A stretch of 64,000 nt of DNA from the NCBI RefSeq assembly GCF_028736035.1, contig NZ_CP117866.1:7564001-7628000 (forward strand), written 5' to 3'. Numbering within the stretch: the stretch's first letter is position 1; each line of letters starts with the position of its first letter. Position numbers and translations under genes: made by a program. The DNA comes from Streptomyces sp. T12. GTDB lineage: Bacteria; Actinomycetota; Actinomycetes; Streptomycetales; Streptomycetaceae. Below are positions 10,562 to 20,970 of the stretch, one piece after another. Below the pieces are notes generated by a model, which saw nothing but the letters and a program-made list of their open reading frames with translations, was not told the origin of the DNA and did no database searches.

Positions 10562-12341
10562 CGGAGGTCTCCTTCCGTACGACGTGTGCGCCGCGCTCGG
10601 CCCTGGAGGCACCGTCGGCCTCACGGGCCGGCCGCCTCCCCTGTACGGCCGCCGCTGCCGACACCGCCAGCCCCGCCAGCAGGGCCAGCGCGACGGCCGG
10701 GGCGAGGGCCGCCCAGGGGGCGCGCTCGACGTAGGCGCGGGACTCGTCGAGCAGGAGGCCCCACTCGGGGGCGGGTGGCTGGGCGCCCAGGCCCAGGAAG
10801 CCGAGGGACGCCAGGGCGAGGGCGATGCCGGGCAGGCGCAGCAGGGCGTGGCGGGCGACCGGGGCGGCGACGGACGGCAGGACGTGCCGGGTGAGGATCC
10901 ACAACGGGGTCGCGCCCATGGCTCGTTGGGCGGTGAGGAACGCCGATGCCCGCACCTCCTGCACCAGTGCCGCCGCGTGGGCGGACAGGGGCGGCCAGGA
11001 GATCAGGGCGACGGCGAGGGCCGCGCCGCCGGTGCCGGGACCGGCCGCCGCGGCGACCAGGATGCCGACGATCACCGGGGGCAGGGCGTTGGCGATGTCG
11101 GCCGCTCCTGCCGCGATGCCGGGCAGGAAGCCCAGCGTGAGCGCGACGAGCAGGCTCAGCGCACAGATGGCGGCGGCCGTGCCGACCGTCGAGGCGGCGC
11201 CGTGACCGAGCCGGGCGAGCACGTCGCGGCCCAGGGCGTCGGTGCCGAGCGGGTGCGCCCAGGAGGGGGCGGCGAGACGGGCGGTGGTCTGCACGGTGTA
11301 CGGGTCGCGCAGCAGGCCCGAGCCGATGGTCACGGCGAGGACGCTGAACAGCGTCAACGGGATCGCCGGGTGCGTACGGACCGGACGGGCCGGCGGCAGC
11401 GTCAGCCCGGCGTCCCGCAGAGCGGGGCCCAGCAGCCGGCGCCGTACGCCGACCGCCAGCGCACCCGCGACCAGGCCGAGCAGCAGCAGGGCCAGGACCG
11501 AGCCCTGGAGCAGCGGCAGGTCCTGCGACTTGGCCGCGCCGAGCGCCGTACGGCCGATGCCGGGCACCGCGAACACCATCTCCACCGCGACCGCGCCGCC
11601 GGTCAGGCCGACGGCGACCATCCCGAACTGCGGTACCAGTGGAGGCAGTACGCGCTTGAGGGCGGCCGCCGAGATCCGCGTACGGCTCACTCCCGCACCC
11701 CGCCACAGCTCCACCCACCGCTCGTCGAGCACGGCGGGCAGCGCGTCCGCGACCAGCCGGCCGAGCAGACCGCCCGCCGGGACGCCGAGGGCGATCGCGG
11801 GCAGCACCAGGTACTCGGGGCCCGCCCAGCCGGCCGTCGGCAGCCACCCCAGCCACACCCCGCACACCAGCAGCGCGACCGTGGCCAGCAGGAACTCGGG
11901 CACGGCGGCCAGCATCGCGGCGAGCGCCCCGGCCGACCCGCGTCCCCGCACCAGTACCGGCGCCACCAGCACGGCGGCCAGCACGACCGCGACGCCGAGT
12001 GCCGCGCCCATCAGGCCCAGCGACACCTGGAGCCCGGTGACGACGGACGGCAGGACGTCGGTCCCGGACACCCAGGAGGTGCCGAGGTCGCCGTGCAGCA
12101 GGTCCGAGGCCCACCTCCCCAGCAGGGAAAGGGGGCCGGCGCCCAGACCGAGGTCCTCGCGGATCGCGGACAGGGCCTCCTCGGTCGCCTCCTGCTCGGC
12201 CGACCGGGCACGCAGCACGGTGAGCGCCGGGTCCCGGCGCGAGAGCCAGGGCAGCAGGCCGACGGTGACCAGGACGGCGACGAGACAGCCGAAGCGGGTC
12301 AGCCCGGCCGTGCTGACCAGCTTCCTCGCCATGACCTTCAC
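10551..12341 (-). CDS. Fused two-domain ABC permease (DppB-DppC type)
   Basis: One 596-residue polypeptide carries both permease halves normally encoded by two genes. Residues 1-320 resemble DppB/NikB (N-terminal helix, region with HGDLGTSW, then the EAA loop around GAGVSRTRISAAALKRVLPP). Residues 340-570 resemble DppC/NikC (DPYTVQTTARLAAPSWAHPL, GTDALGRDVLARL, second EAA loop AMGATPLWILTRHVLPSV). Each half has about five to six membrane segments. The GTG start overlaps the binding-protein stop (GTGA); an ATG three codons in is an alternative. The covalent fusion fixes one copy of each half per transporter. Confidence 0.88.
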   Translation of the reverse strand: MKVMARKLVSTAGLTRFGCLVAVLVTVGLLPWLSRRDPALTVLRARSAEQEATEEALSAIREDLGLGAGPLSLLGRWASDLLHGDLGTSWVSGTDVLPSVVTGLQVSLGLMGAALGVAVVLAAVLVAPVLVRGRGSAGALAAMLAAVPEFLLATVALLVCGVWLGWLPTAGWAGPEYLVLPAIALGVPAGGLLGRLVADALPAVLDERWVELWRGAGVSRTRISAAALKRVLPPLVPQFGMVAVGLTGGAVAVEMVFAVPGIGRTALGAAKSQDLPLLQGSVLALLLLGLVAGALAVGVRRRLLGPALRDAGLTLPPARPVRTHPAIPLTLFSVLAVTIGSGLLRDPYTVQTTARLAAPSWAHPLGTDALGRDVLARLGHGAASTVGTAAAICALSLLVALTLGFLPGIAAGAADIANALPPVIVGILVAAAAGPGTGGAALAVALISWPPLSAHAAALVQEVRASAFLTAQRAMGATPLWILTRHVLPSVAAPVARHALLRLPGIALALASLGFLGLGAQPPAPEWGLLLDESRAYVERAPWAALAPAVALALLAGLAVSAAAAVQGRRPAREADGASRAERGAHVVRKETSVGA

Positions 12342-13828
12342 TTGACGTACGTGTTGACCGTCACGAGCTCACGCTCGCGCGGGTCGTGCGCGGCGCCGAC
12401 GACTCCGGCGGCGTCGCCCTGGATCACGCGCTCGTGGAGCATCGGCACCGCCGCGTCCTGGGCGAGCACGGCGGCCTCGGCCTCGATGACCGCCGTGCGG
12501 CGGGCGTTGCCGGCCCGGGTCTCGCCGGCCTTCTTCAACTCGGCGTCCACGGAGGGGTCGGCGAGCTGGGAGATGTTGAAGGAGCCGTCGGAGGCGAAGT
12601 CGCTGTACAGGTAGGCGACCGGGTCGCCGGAGTCGAGGACGGTGGCGCGGGAGAGGATGAACGCGTCGAACTTGCCCGCGAGCGCGTCGGATTCGATGTT
12701 CGCGTACTCGCGGACGTCGAGCTTCACCTTGAACCCGGCCTTCTGCAGCTGCTGCTGCAGCGTGGCGGCGACCTCGGGCAGTTCGGCGCGGTCCGTGAAG
12801 GTGCCTATGGTGATCGTCTTGCCGTTCGGCTCGCCGGCCTTGGCGTGCTTGACGGGCGTGCGCAGTCCGGCCGCCCACGGCAGCGCGGGCCCGAGCAGTC
12901 CCTCGGCGACATCCGCCCGCCCCTCGTACACGCCCTCGACGAGCGACTTGGCGTCGATCGCCTCCCGGGCGGCGGCGCGCAGCGAGGCGTCCTTGAAGGC
13001 GCCCTTCTCGGTGTTCAGGTAGAGGGTGTTGGTGCGCGGCATCGGGACCTCGGTGATCAGGTCCTGGTCGAGGACGGCTGCCTGGGAGACCGGAATCGCC
13101 TCGACGATGTCGGCCTCGCCGGTGCGCAGGGCGGCGGCGCGGGCCGTCCCGTCCGGCACGAACGTGACGTCGATTCCCGGGGCCTTGGCCTTGCCGCCCC
13201 AGTAGGCGTCGTAGCGGTCGAGGGCGGCGGAGGAGGTGCCGTTGACCTTGACGAGTTCGAAGGGGCCGGTGCCGGCGCCGACGGGGTTCACCGTCTTCCC
13301 CTGGTAGGCCTTGGCGGCGAGGATCGCCAGCTGGGGCGAGCTCAGCCGCTGCGGGACGAGGGGGTCCTCGGTGCCGGTGGTGACGGTGACCGTGTCGGCG
13401 TCCTCGGCCTTCGCGGTCAGCTCCACGCCGTCGAGGATGCGGGGCTTGGGGGAGGCGGTGGCGGCCTTGGTGAGCGACCGTACGACGGCGTCCGCGTCGA
13501 GCTTCGTGCCGTCGTGGAAGGTGACGCCGTCGCGTATCTCGAAGGTCCAGGTACGGCCGGCCTGCTGCCACTTTGTGGCGAGGGCGGGCTGGGCGTCGCC
13601 GTCCTTGTCGAGCTTCACCAGGGTCTCGGCGGTCGACCAGCGCGACAGCTTGAACGCGTCGTCGCTCAGCGGGGACAGGCCCGAGCGGGGCGGCAGCATG
13701 TGCGCCACCCGGATGCGCTTGCCCTCGGCGGCCGCCTCATCGGACCCCGCCGACGAGAAACAGCCGGTGAGCAGGGCGGAGGCTGCGGTGAGGGCGGTCA
13801 GTGGGAGGAGACGGGCGGGGACGCGCAC
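12338..13828 (-). CDS. Extracellular solute-binding lipoprotein, family 5 (peptide/nickel)
   Basis: The 496-residue protein has a lipoprotein signal peptide (MRVPARLLPLTALTAASALL then lipobox LTGC, Cys at 22) and the SBP_bac_5 fold: an RWSTAETLVKL-type entry region, TWTFEIRDGVTFHDGTKLDA, and a C-terminal lobe ending LHERVIQGDAAGVVG. Family members bind di/oligopeptides, nickel, haem or metallophores. It is first in the operon, with the fused permease and two ATPases following in overlapping frames. A Zur/Fur-like palindrome lies 58-72 bases upstream of the start, which argues for metal or metallophore uptake and not peptide nutrition (inference). Confidence 0.9.
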   Translation of the reverse strand: MRVPARLLPLTALTAASALLTGCFSSAGSDEAAAEGKRIRVAHMLPPRSGLSPLSDDAFKLSRWSTAETLVKLDKDGDAQPALATKWQQAGRTWTFEIRDGVTFHDGTKLDADAVVRSLTKAATASPKPRILDGVELTAKAEDADTVTVTTGTEDPLVPQRLSSPQLAILAAKAYQGKTVNPVGAGTGPFELVKVNGTSSAALDRYDAYWGGKAKAPGIDVTFVPDGTARAAALRTGEADIVEAIPVSQAAVLDQDLITEVPMPRTNTLYLNTEKGAFKDASLRAAAREAIDAKSLVEGVYEGRADVAEGLLGPALPWAAGLRTPVKHAKAGEPNGKTITIGTFTDRAELPEVAATLQQQLQKAGFKVKLDVREYANIESDALAGKFDAFILSRATVLDSGDPVAYLYSDFASDGSFNISQLADPSVDAELKKAGETRAGNARRTAVIEAEAAVLAQDAAVPMLHERVIQGDAAGVVGAAHDPRERELVTVNTYVK

Positions 13829-13885
13829 AGGGCACTCCGAGTAAAGGTGTGGTCAAAGGTTGAACGCGCACCGACCGTAGCATGA

Positions 13886-13900
13886 TGACAATCGTTTTCA
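13886..13900. promoter_or_regulatory. Zur-like box upstream of the ABC transporter operon
   Basis: On the minus strand it reads TGAAAACGATTGTCA, a 7-1-7 inverted repeat. It differs at two positions from the TGAAAATGATTTTCA pattern I recall for actinobacterial Zur boxes. It is 58 bases before the binding-protein start and overlaps the stop codon of the PucR-type gene. The A/T-rich core stands out in GC-rich surroundings. Fur or Nur binding is an alternative. Confidence 0.5.
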
Positions 13901-15157
13901 GAAGCCGAGCCGCGCCCCCTTCAACCCCATGTGCAGCAGCAGCCTGTCCTCCCCGTCGTCCAGGTCCAGGCCCGTGAGCTGTTCGACGCGCGAGAGGCGG
14001 TAGTAGAGGGTCTGGCGGTGGATGCCGAGTTCGGCGGCCGTGCGGCCGGCCTGGCCCGCGCAGTCGAGGTAGACCTCGGCGGTGCGGGCGAGTTCGTGGT
14101 GGGTGGGGGAGAGGAGGGGGGCGACCGCGGGGTCGTGCAGCGTCTTCGCGGAGAGGGAGGTCAGCAGGCGGTACGGTCCGATGCGCGACCACTCGGCCAC
14201 CGGTCCGAACCGCGGTTCCGCCAAGGCCGCGCGGGTCGCGGCCGACGCCTCCTGCCACATGGTGCCCAGATCGGCGAGACCGGAGCGCGGTTCGCCGAGG
14301 CCGGCCGCCACCCCTGCCCTTCCCTGCGTGGCCGGCCGGGACGGCGCCTGGGCCGGGCCTTCCTTCAGCAGCCGGGACGCCGCCGCCAGCGCCGCCGTGC
14401 GCACCTCGGGCGAGCGCAGCCGTACGAGCACCGCAAGGCTCTGTCCGGCTGCCCCCCACGGCACGCTGCACAGCGCGGTCGCGTGCGGCACCGTACGCAC
14501 GGACGGGGCGTCGTCGGGGTCGGCCGAGGGCCAGGGAGCCACGCAGACCACCGTATGGACGCCGTCCGCGCGTGCGCCCAGGGCCGTGCGCAGCTCGGCG
14601 ACCGCCATGTCCCCCTGCCAGCCCCGCTCCGCGGTCAGCGCCGCTCGCAGCTCCCGGCTCAGATCCGCCCCGTGCTGCGCCTCGTCCGCCAGCAGTGCGC
14701 CGATCCGGGCGGTCACCTCCATCGCCGCCGCGAGCTGCTGCTCGGTCGGGCCCGGATCGTCGTCGAGGAGCCAGACGTAGCCCAGCACCACACCCCTGTG
14801 GCGTACGGGAAGGCAAATACGTCCGCGGTACACCCCCGCCTCCGGTGTCGGCGGGATACGGACCGGGCCGGTCGCCCGCGTGATGCCGAAGCCCTCGAAC
14901 CAGGTCCGCACCGCCGCCGTGGAGCGGCGCGTCAGGATCGAGCGGGTGCGGACCGGGTCCAGGGCGGATGCGTCGAGCTCGCCCTCGCTGTCGTACGCAC
15001 CGAAGGCGATCAGCTCGAAGTCCCGGTTCTCCAGCGTCGCGGGCGCGCCCAGCAGCTCCGAGAGCTCGTCGACGAGCTCCTGGTAGTCGTCCTTGCGGTC
15101 CTTGGATTCCGGCGTCACCCGGGCATTCTCCCGCATTTCCGCGAGGTCTTCATACAT
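13898..15157 (-). CDS. PucR-type transcriptional regulator, probable regulator of proline catabolism
   Basis: The 419-residue protein has an N-terminal sensory region with GAF-like character (about 45-170, [20 protein letters not shown]) and the C-terminal PucR helix-turn-helix (about 355-410, [20 protein letters not shown]). It is divergent from putB-pruA, so it probably activates or represses proline use; such neighbours are common for PucR proteins in actinobacteria. ATG 15157 has a poor ribosome site; a GTG at 15118 with GGGAGA upstream may be the true start. The 152-base divergent region contains two palindromes, GACAGCTGTC (15186-15195) and CACGG-N7-CCGTG (15228-15244), either of which could be its site. 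Confidence 0.85.
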   Translation of the reverse strand: MYEDLAEMRENARVTPESKDRKDDYQELVDELSELLGAPATLENRDFELIAFGAYDSEGELDASALDPVRTRSILTRRSTAAVRTWFEGFGITRATGPVRIPPTPEAGVYRGRICLPVRHRGVVLGYVWLLDDDPGPTEQQLAAAMEVTARIGALLADEAQHGADLSRELRAALTAERGWQGDMAVAELRTALGARADGVHTVVCVAPWPSADPDDAPSVRTVPHATALCSVPWGAAGQSLAVLVRLRSPEVRTAALAAASRLLKEGPAQAPSRPATQGRAGVAAGLGEPRSGLADLGTMWQEASAATRAALAEPRFGPVAEWSRIGPYRLLTSLSAKTLHDPAVAPLLSPTHHELARTAEVYLDCAGQAGRTAAELGIHRQTLYYRLSRVEQLTGLDLDDGEDRLLLHMGLKGARLGF

Positions 15158-15309
15158 CTGTCTGAGATCTGCGGCACGGATGCGTGACAGCTGTCGATGG
15201 CCGCCGTTCGGAGGGATCCTTAGGTTTCACGGTGGTTCTCCGTGCCGTACCCGGAACATCACTTATCGGGGTGTCGGCCGTCATTCGGCTGTGTTTGTGG
15301 AGGTGCCCC

Positions 15310-16236
15310 GTGCTGGGTCCCGTGATTCTCGCCGCGTCGCGCAGCGACCGGATGCGACGCCTGATCTCGGCGGCCCCGGTGACGAAGCAGGTCGTCGACC
15401 GGTTCATCCCCGGTGAGAGCGTCGACGAAGTCGTGCCGATCATCGAGGACCTCACCGCCAAGGGTCTGGAGCTGACGATGGACGTCGTCGGCGAGGACAT
15501 CACCCGCCCCGAACAGGCCGCCGCCGCCCGGGACGCCTATCTGCGGCTCATCGACCGGATCAAGGATCTGGAGCTCGGCGAGCGCGTCGAGATGTCCGTC
15601 AAGCTCTCCATGTTCGGGCAGGCGCTTGACGGCGGCCACGAGCTCGCCCTCGCCAACGTCCGGCCCGTCGTCGAGGCCGCCGCCGCCATCGGTACGACGG
15701 TCACGCTCGACGCCGAGGACCACACCACCCTCGACTCGATGTTCGCCATCCACGAGGAGCTGCGCCGGGACTTCCCGCAGACCGGCTGCGTCATCCAGGC
15801 CTACCTCTTCCGCACCGAGGCCGACGCCCGCCGCCTCGCCGCGAACGGCAGCCGCGTACGGCTGGTCAAGGGCGCGTACAAGGAGCCCGATGAGGTCGCC
15901 TACCAGCAGAAACACGAGATCGACAAGGCGTACGTCCGCATCCTGAAGGTTCTGATGGAGGGCACCGGGTACCCGATGATCGGGTCCCACGACCCGCGTC
16001 TGATCTCCGTCGCCCAGGAGCTCGCGCGGCGCGCCGGGCGAAAGCTCGACGAGTACGAGTTCCAGATGCTGTACGGGATCAGGAGCGACGAGCACCTGCG
16101 GCTGGCCGCCGAGGGCCACCGCATGCGCGTCTACACCGCCTACGGCACCGACTGGTACGGCTATTTCATGCGGCGGCTCGCGGAGAAGCCCGCCAACCTG
16201 CGGTTCTTCGCACGAAGCATGATCAGCAAGGGCTGA
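15310..16236 (+). CDS. putB: Proline dehydrogenase
   Basis: FAD enzyme that oxidises L-proline to 1-pyrroline-5-carboxylate, feeding electrons to the quinone pool. The 308-residue monofunctional form is the actinobacterial type, without the aldehyde dehydrogenase half of PutA. Conserved segments: DVVGEDI near 60, MSVKLSMFG, TLDAEDHTT, RLVKGAYKEPDE (Arg/Lys for substrate and flavin), IGSHDPRLI and EFQMLYGIR. GTG 15310 follows GGAGG by six bases. pruA begins 40 bases downstream, and the pair converts proline to glutamate. Regulation by the divergent PucR-type gene is likely. Confidence 0.94.
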   Translation: MLGPVILAASRSDRMRRLISAAPVTKQVVDRFIPGESVDEVVPIIEDLTAKGLELTMDVVGEDITRPEQAAAARDAYLRLIDRIKDLELGERVEMSVKLSMFGQALDGGHELALANVRPVVEAAAAIGTTVTLDAEDHTTLDSMFAIHEELRRDFPQTGCVIQAYLFRTEADARRLAANGSRVRLVKGAYKEPDEVAYQQKHEIDKAYVRILKVLMEGTGYPMIGSHDPRLISVAQELARRAGRKLDEYEFQMLYGIRSDEHLRLAAEGHRMRVYTAYGTDWYGYFMRRLAEKPANLRFFARSMISKG

Positions 16237-16276
16237 GCCCGCAACACCCGCTCACACTCAAGGAGTTACGGATCTC

Positions 16277-17908
<1,632 letters not shown>

Positions 17909-17923
17909 CACCCCGACGCACCT

Positions 17924-17960
17924 CGAGAAGGCCGGGTCCTGAACGGACCCGGCCTTCTCG
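17924..17960 (+). terminator. Terminator after putB-pruA
   Basis: CGAGAAGGCCGGGTCC (17924-17939) pairs perfectly with GGACCCGGCCTTCTCG (17945-17960) around a TGAAC loop. Being symmetric, it may also serve the convergent small gene that ends at 17977. Confidence 0.8.
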
Positions 17961-17976
17961 GGCTGTGCGGGAGGGG

Positions 17977-18183
17977 CTACTCGGCGATCTCCGTGCGCTC
18001 CCACCACTCGTACACGGGCAGCCTGCCCTCCGGTGTGTCCGTGTGCCGCGATGTCGGCCTGAAGTGCTCGTATCCGCCGCGGAGCTTGATCTTCGCGTCC
18101 GGGCCGGGGGACGGGGCCGGGACGATCCGTTCGGGCAGGTCGTCCGGGCCGCCCTCGAGGAACACTTTCGACGTGTCGTTCAT
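17977..18183 (-). CDS. Small conserved protein, DUF5988-like
   Basis: A 68-residue soluble protein beginning MNDTSKVFLEGGPDDLPERI, with a central KIKLRGGYEHF motif and a C-terminal PVYEWWERTEIAE. The LEGGP...LPER...GGYEHF...RT.IAE pattern is that of a small Streptomyces family I know as DUF5988; its function is unknown. Start is ATG 18183, divergent from the acetyltransferase by 87 bases. It is oriented towards the pruA terminator. Confidence 0.8.
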   Translation of the reverse strand: MNDTSKVFLEGGPDDLPERIVPAPSPGPDAKIKLRGGYEHFRPTSRHTDTPEGRLPVYEWWERTEIAE

Positions 18184-18270
18184 GGGTTCACCGGTTCCCC
18201 TCGTCCCGACCCGGTGTCCCGCGCCCCGCGCAGGATCAGCCGAGTGGGCGATCCCCTCGATACTGGTCGG

Positions 18271-18828
18271 ATGACCGCACCGACAGCCGCCGTCACCCCG
18301 CGAACCGTCCACACCGCCGACCTCACTCCCGCCGAACTGCGCGCGATCCGGGCCCTGTTGGACGACGCCTTCGACGGCGACTTCTCCGACGAGGACTTCG
18401 AGCACGGGCTCGGCGGTATGCACGCCCTGGTCCACGACGCGGCCGGGCGGCTCGCCGCGCACGGTTCGGTGATCATGCGGCGGGTGCGACACCGGGAGCG
18501 GTGGCTGCGGGTCGGGTACGTCGAGGCGGTGGGCGTACGGTCCGACGCGCGTCGGACAGGGCTCGGCGGCCGGGTGATGGCGGAGCTGGAGCGGGTGATC
18601 GACCGCGCGTACGACGCGGGGATGCTGTCCGCGAGCGACGAGGGGGCCGCCCTGTACGCCGCCCGTGGCTGGGAGGTGTGGGGCGGGCGGGTCTGCGCGC
18701 TGGGGCCGGAGGGCGTCGTGCGTCTGCCGGACGAGGAGGGGAGCACGTTCGTGCGGCCCGCGCTCGCCGGTCCGCTCGACCCGGCGTTCGAGCTGGTCTT
18801 CGACTGGAGGGACGGGGACGTGCTCTGA
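18271..18828 (+). CDS. Aminoglycoside 2'-N-acetyltransferase-like GNAT protein
   Basis: The 185-residue protein aligns along its length, as far as I recall the family, with mycobacterial AAC(2')-I enzymes: HTADLTPAELRAIRALLDDA, FDGDFSDEDFEHGLGGMHAL, the acetyl-CoA loop GYVEAVGVRSDARRTGLGGR, the LYAARGWEVWGG segment and the closing FDWRDGDVL. These enzymes acetylate the 2'-amino group of gentamicin- and tobramycin-class aminoglycosides with acetyl-CoA. In mycobacteria the chromosomal copies give little or moderate resistance, so a housekeeping acetylation role is possible. ATG 18271 is the only sensible start. No antibiotic cluster is adjacent. Confidence 0.85.
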   Translation: MTAPTAAVTPRTVHTADLTPAELRAIRALLDDAFDGDFSDEDFEHGLGGMHALVHDAAGRLAAHGSVIMRRVRHRERWLRVGYVEAVGVRSDARRTGLGGRVMAELERVIDRAYDAGMLSASDEGAALYAARGWEVWGGRVCALGPEGVVRLPDEEGSTFVRPALAGPLDPAFELVFDWRDGDVL

Positions 18829-18906
18829 CGGCCAGGAAAGCAAAGGCGCAGGTCAGCGGCGTGTGATCCACTCCACCGTCTCAGATAGTAGGAAGTCCGA
18901 GTAATT

Positions 18907-18984
18907 GTGGAGACAGACGCGCCGTCCTCCCTTAGTTTTGTAGAAGCCGAACGTCTCGCTCGATCAAGCGAATGGCGGTCGTGA
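18907..18984 (+). CDS. Possible 25-residue micro-ORF
   Basis: GTG 18907, eleven bases after AGGAAG, opens a frame of 25 codons (METDAPSSLSFVEAERLARS then SEWRS) ending at TGA 18984. It lies in the 259-base gap between the acetyltransferase and the next small gene. The surrounding 60 bases are less GC-rich than average and could instead be promoter sequence. No family recognised. Confidence 0.2.
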   Translation: METDAPSSLSFVEAERLARSSEWRS

Positions 18985-19087
18985 GCCGGGCCCCGTGCAG
19001 GCAACCCCTGCGGCACCGCTCCCCGCCCCACCCGGCGTCTCGTAACCCCTGTCTGCACTCCCGGATTGTCGAAGGAGTCGATTTCCC

Positions 19088-19228
19088 ATGGCCGAGACGA
19101 CCGCCCGCCGTCGAGTCCGTCACCTCTCCCGTACGAGCGAGTCCGACCGCAAGAACGCCGCCGCCGCCCTCCAGCGCGCCCTCGACCGCAGGGACAACGG
19201 CGGAGCCACCGGCCACCAGGCCGCCTGA
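19088..19228 (+). CDS. Small basic protein, 46 residues
   Basis: ATG 19088 follows a good AAGGAG (19072-19077) by ten bases and opens a 46-codon frame beginning MAETTARRRVRHLSRTSESD, rich in Arg and Ala, with a predicted central helix (AAAALQRALDRRD). I recall similar short proteins annotated as hypothetical in Streptomyces, but know no function. The strong ribosome site and codon bias (G/C third positions) favour a real gene. Confidence 0.65.
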   Translation: MAETTARRRVRHLSRTSESDRKNAAAALQRALDRRDNGGATGHQAA

Positions 19229-19282
19229 CGCCACAGCCGCGCACCTGCGCGGACGCACCCAAGCCGGGAGCCGCACCCGTAA

Positions 19283-19319
19283 GAGGTGCGGCGTGGGGTC
19301 ACGCCCCGCGCCGCACCTC
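19283..19319. terminator. Hairpin at the convergent gene ends
   Basis: GAGGTGCGGCG (19283-19293) pairs with CGCCGCACCTC (19309-19319), with further GGGG/CCCC pairing inside. The stop codon of the minus-strand phosphoesterase (19299-19301) lies in the loop. No T-run, but the position between convergent genes suggests bidirectional termination. Confidence 0.5.
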
Positions 19320-20885
19320 GAAGTGGTCGACGCGCTCCCCACTCGGTGTCAGCGCCGACACCTTCAGCCGTGGCTTCGTGCCGCTCTCCGCCTCCACCGA
19401 GAGGAAGGAGAAGCCCCGGTAGCGCACCCGCGACCACTGCACGCTCTCCGCCTTGGCGTCGCGTGACCTGGTCCACTTGAAGGAGTCGACCGACTCCCGC
19501 TCGGTGACATGGCCCTCGTAACTCTCCTCGACGCCCTTCGGGAAGCCGTACAGGTCCTTGCCGCCGCCGCCCGCCGTGACGTACACGATCCCGTCCCGCG
19601 TCGGGTCCGTCGTCGCGCCGATCGGCACGGGCGCGCCGACCTCGCCGTTCAGGATCGCGTCGGTCCGCTCGTACACGTGGTTGTGCCCGTTGATCACCAG
19701 GTCGACCTGATGCTGGGCGAAGAGCGGCACCCACTCGGCGCGAATGCCTCCGTCGGAGGCGTGTGTCGAGGTCGAGTAGGCGCAGTGGTGGAAGTAGACG
19801 ACCACGAAGTCGACCGCCTGGTCGGCCCGCAACTCGCGGAGCTTGCGGTCCAGCCACTTCGTCTGCCTCCCCTGCGTGTAGCCGAAGTTGGCGGGGATCT
19901 CGTACGACACGTCGTTCGCGTCCAGCGCGACCACCCCGACGTTGCCGTACGTGAACGCGTACACCCCCGGCGCCGTACGCGGGTCGAAGCCGCTGTCCGG
20001 CAGGGAGAAACGGGCGAGTTGGCCGCCGTAGCCGTCCGGCGAGTACCAGGCCTCCATGTCGTGGTTGCCGGTCGTCACCATCCACGGCACCGACTTCGCC
20101 ACCGACTCGGTCTGCTTGAGGAACACGTCCCACATGCCCGCCTGGAACGCGTCCGAGTCCTTGCCCTTGCCCGTCGGGTTCGCGTAGCAGATGTCCCCGG
20201 CGTGCAGATGGAAGGCCGGGTTCTGGCGCAGCAGGGCGCGGTCGTTGTCGGCGGCGTGCATGCCGACCCCCTGGTCGCCGAACGCGGTGAACACGAACCG
20301 CTCGGGCGGGGACGCGGGTGCCGTGCGGAAGGAGGCGATCGTGGGCCGGTGGGCGGGGGACGCCGGGTCGACGCCGTCGTGTCCGACGCCGTAGTAGTAC
20401 GTCGTGCCCGGGCGCAGGCCGTCCAGGGCCGCGTGCAGGTAGTACTGCTCGACCGCCGCGCTCACACCCGCCACCTCCGGCGTCTTCAGGTCGCGCAGCT
20501 CCGCCTCGATCCGCCGGTCCAGGTCGTCGGGGCGCAGACCGATCCGGACGTACGGCCTGCGCACCGCGGCCGGCACCTGCCAGGAGATCCGCATCTGCGT
20601 CTTCGGATCGGCGCCGAAGGCGAGGTGGCGGCCGAAGGGGGCGACGACCGAGCCGGGCACCTTCGTGGTGACGGAGGCGGGGGCGGAGGCCGGGGCCTTC
20701 GAGGTGGTCGTCCCCGATGTCGAACACCCCGTCAGCAGCCCGCCCGCCAGCGTTCCGCCCGCCACCGCCCCGGCCGTCACCACCGTGCGGCGCCGGAGCA
20801 GCTTGGTGCGCAGGTACTCGTGCTGTTCGGCCATGCTCATCCGGCGCGCGAGCTGAGGGGGGATGCCGAAGTCGGGAAGGTCCAT
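19299..20885 (-). CDS. Secreted metallophosphoesterase, purple acid phosphatase type
   Basis: The 528-residue protein carries a Tat-like lipoprotein signal (LLRRRTVVTAGAVAGGTLAG then lipobox LTGC), a fibronectin-III-like domain (about 75-185, LRPGTTYYYGVGHD) and a calcineurin-type phosphoesterase domain with metal ligands in TAFGDQGVG, HLHAGDICYA, TTGNHDMEAWY, YFHHCAYS and NGHNHVYERT. Purple acid phosphatases release phosphate from esters outside the cell using a dinuclear metal centre, and Tat export fits cofactor loading in the cytoplasm. ATG 20885 is chosen as the first Met before the signal peptide. It is divergent from leuB. Confidence 0.9.
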   Translation of the reverse strand: MDLPDFGIPPQLARRMSMAEQHEYLRTKLLRRRTVVTAGAVAGGTLAGGLLTGCSTSGTTTSKAPASAPASVTTKVPGSVVAPFGRHLAFGADPKTQMRISWQVPAAVRRPYVRIGLRPDDLDRRIEAELRDLKTPEVAGVSAAVEQYYLHAALDGLRPGTTYYYGVGHDGVDPASPAHRPTIASFRTAPASPPERFVFTAFGDQGVGMHAADNDRALLRQNPAFHLHAGDICYANPTGKGKDSDAFQAGMWDVFLKQTESVAKSVPWMVTTGNHDMEAWYSPDGYGGQLARFSLPDSGFDPRTAPGVYAFTYGNVGVVALDANDVSYEIPANFGYTQGRQTKWLDRKLRELRADQAVDFVVVYFHHCAYSTSTHASDGGIRAEWVPLFAQHQVDLVINGHNHVYERTDAILNGEVGAPVPIGATTDPTRDGIVYVTAGGGGKDLYGFPKGVEESYEGHVTERESVDSFKWTRSRDAKAESVQWSRVRYRGFSFLSVEAESGTKPRLKVSALTPSGERVDHFEVRRGA

Positions 20886-20970
20886 GGCGGTGAAGTTCCC
20901 AGCGAACGCCAACACCTGCCCTACATACGGGTGAACGCCAGTCGAAGGGCTGACGCCCGACCGCCTGAGG

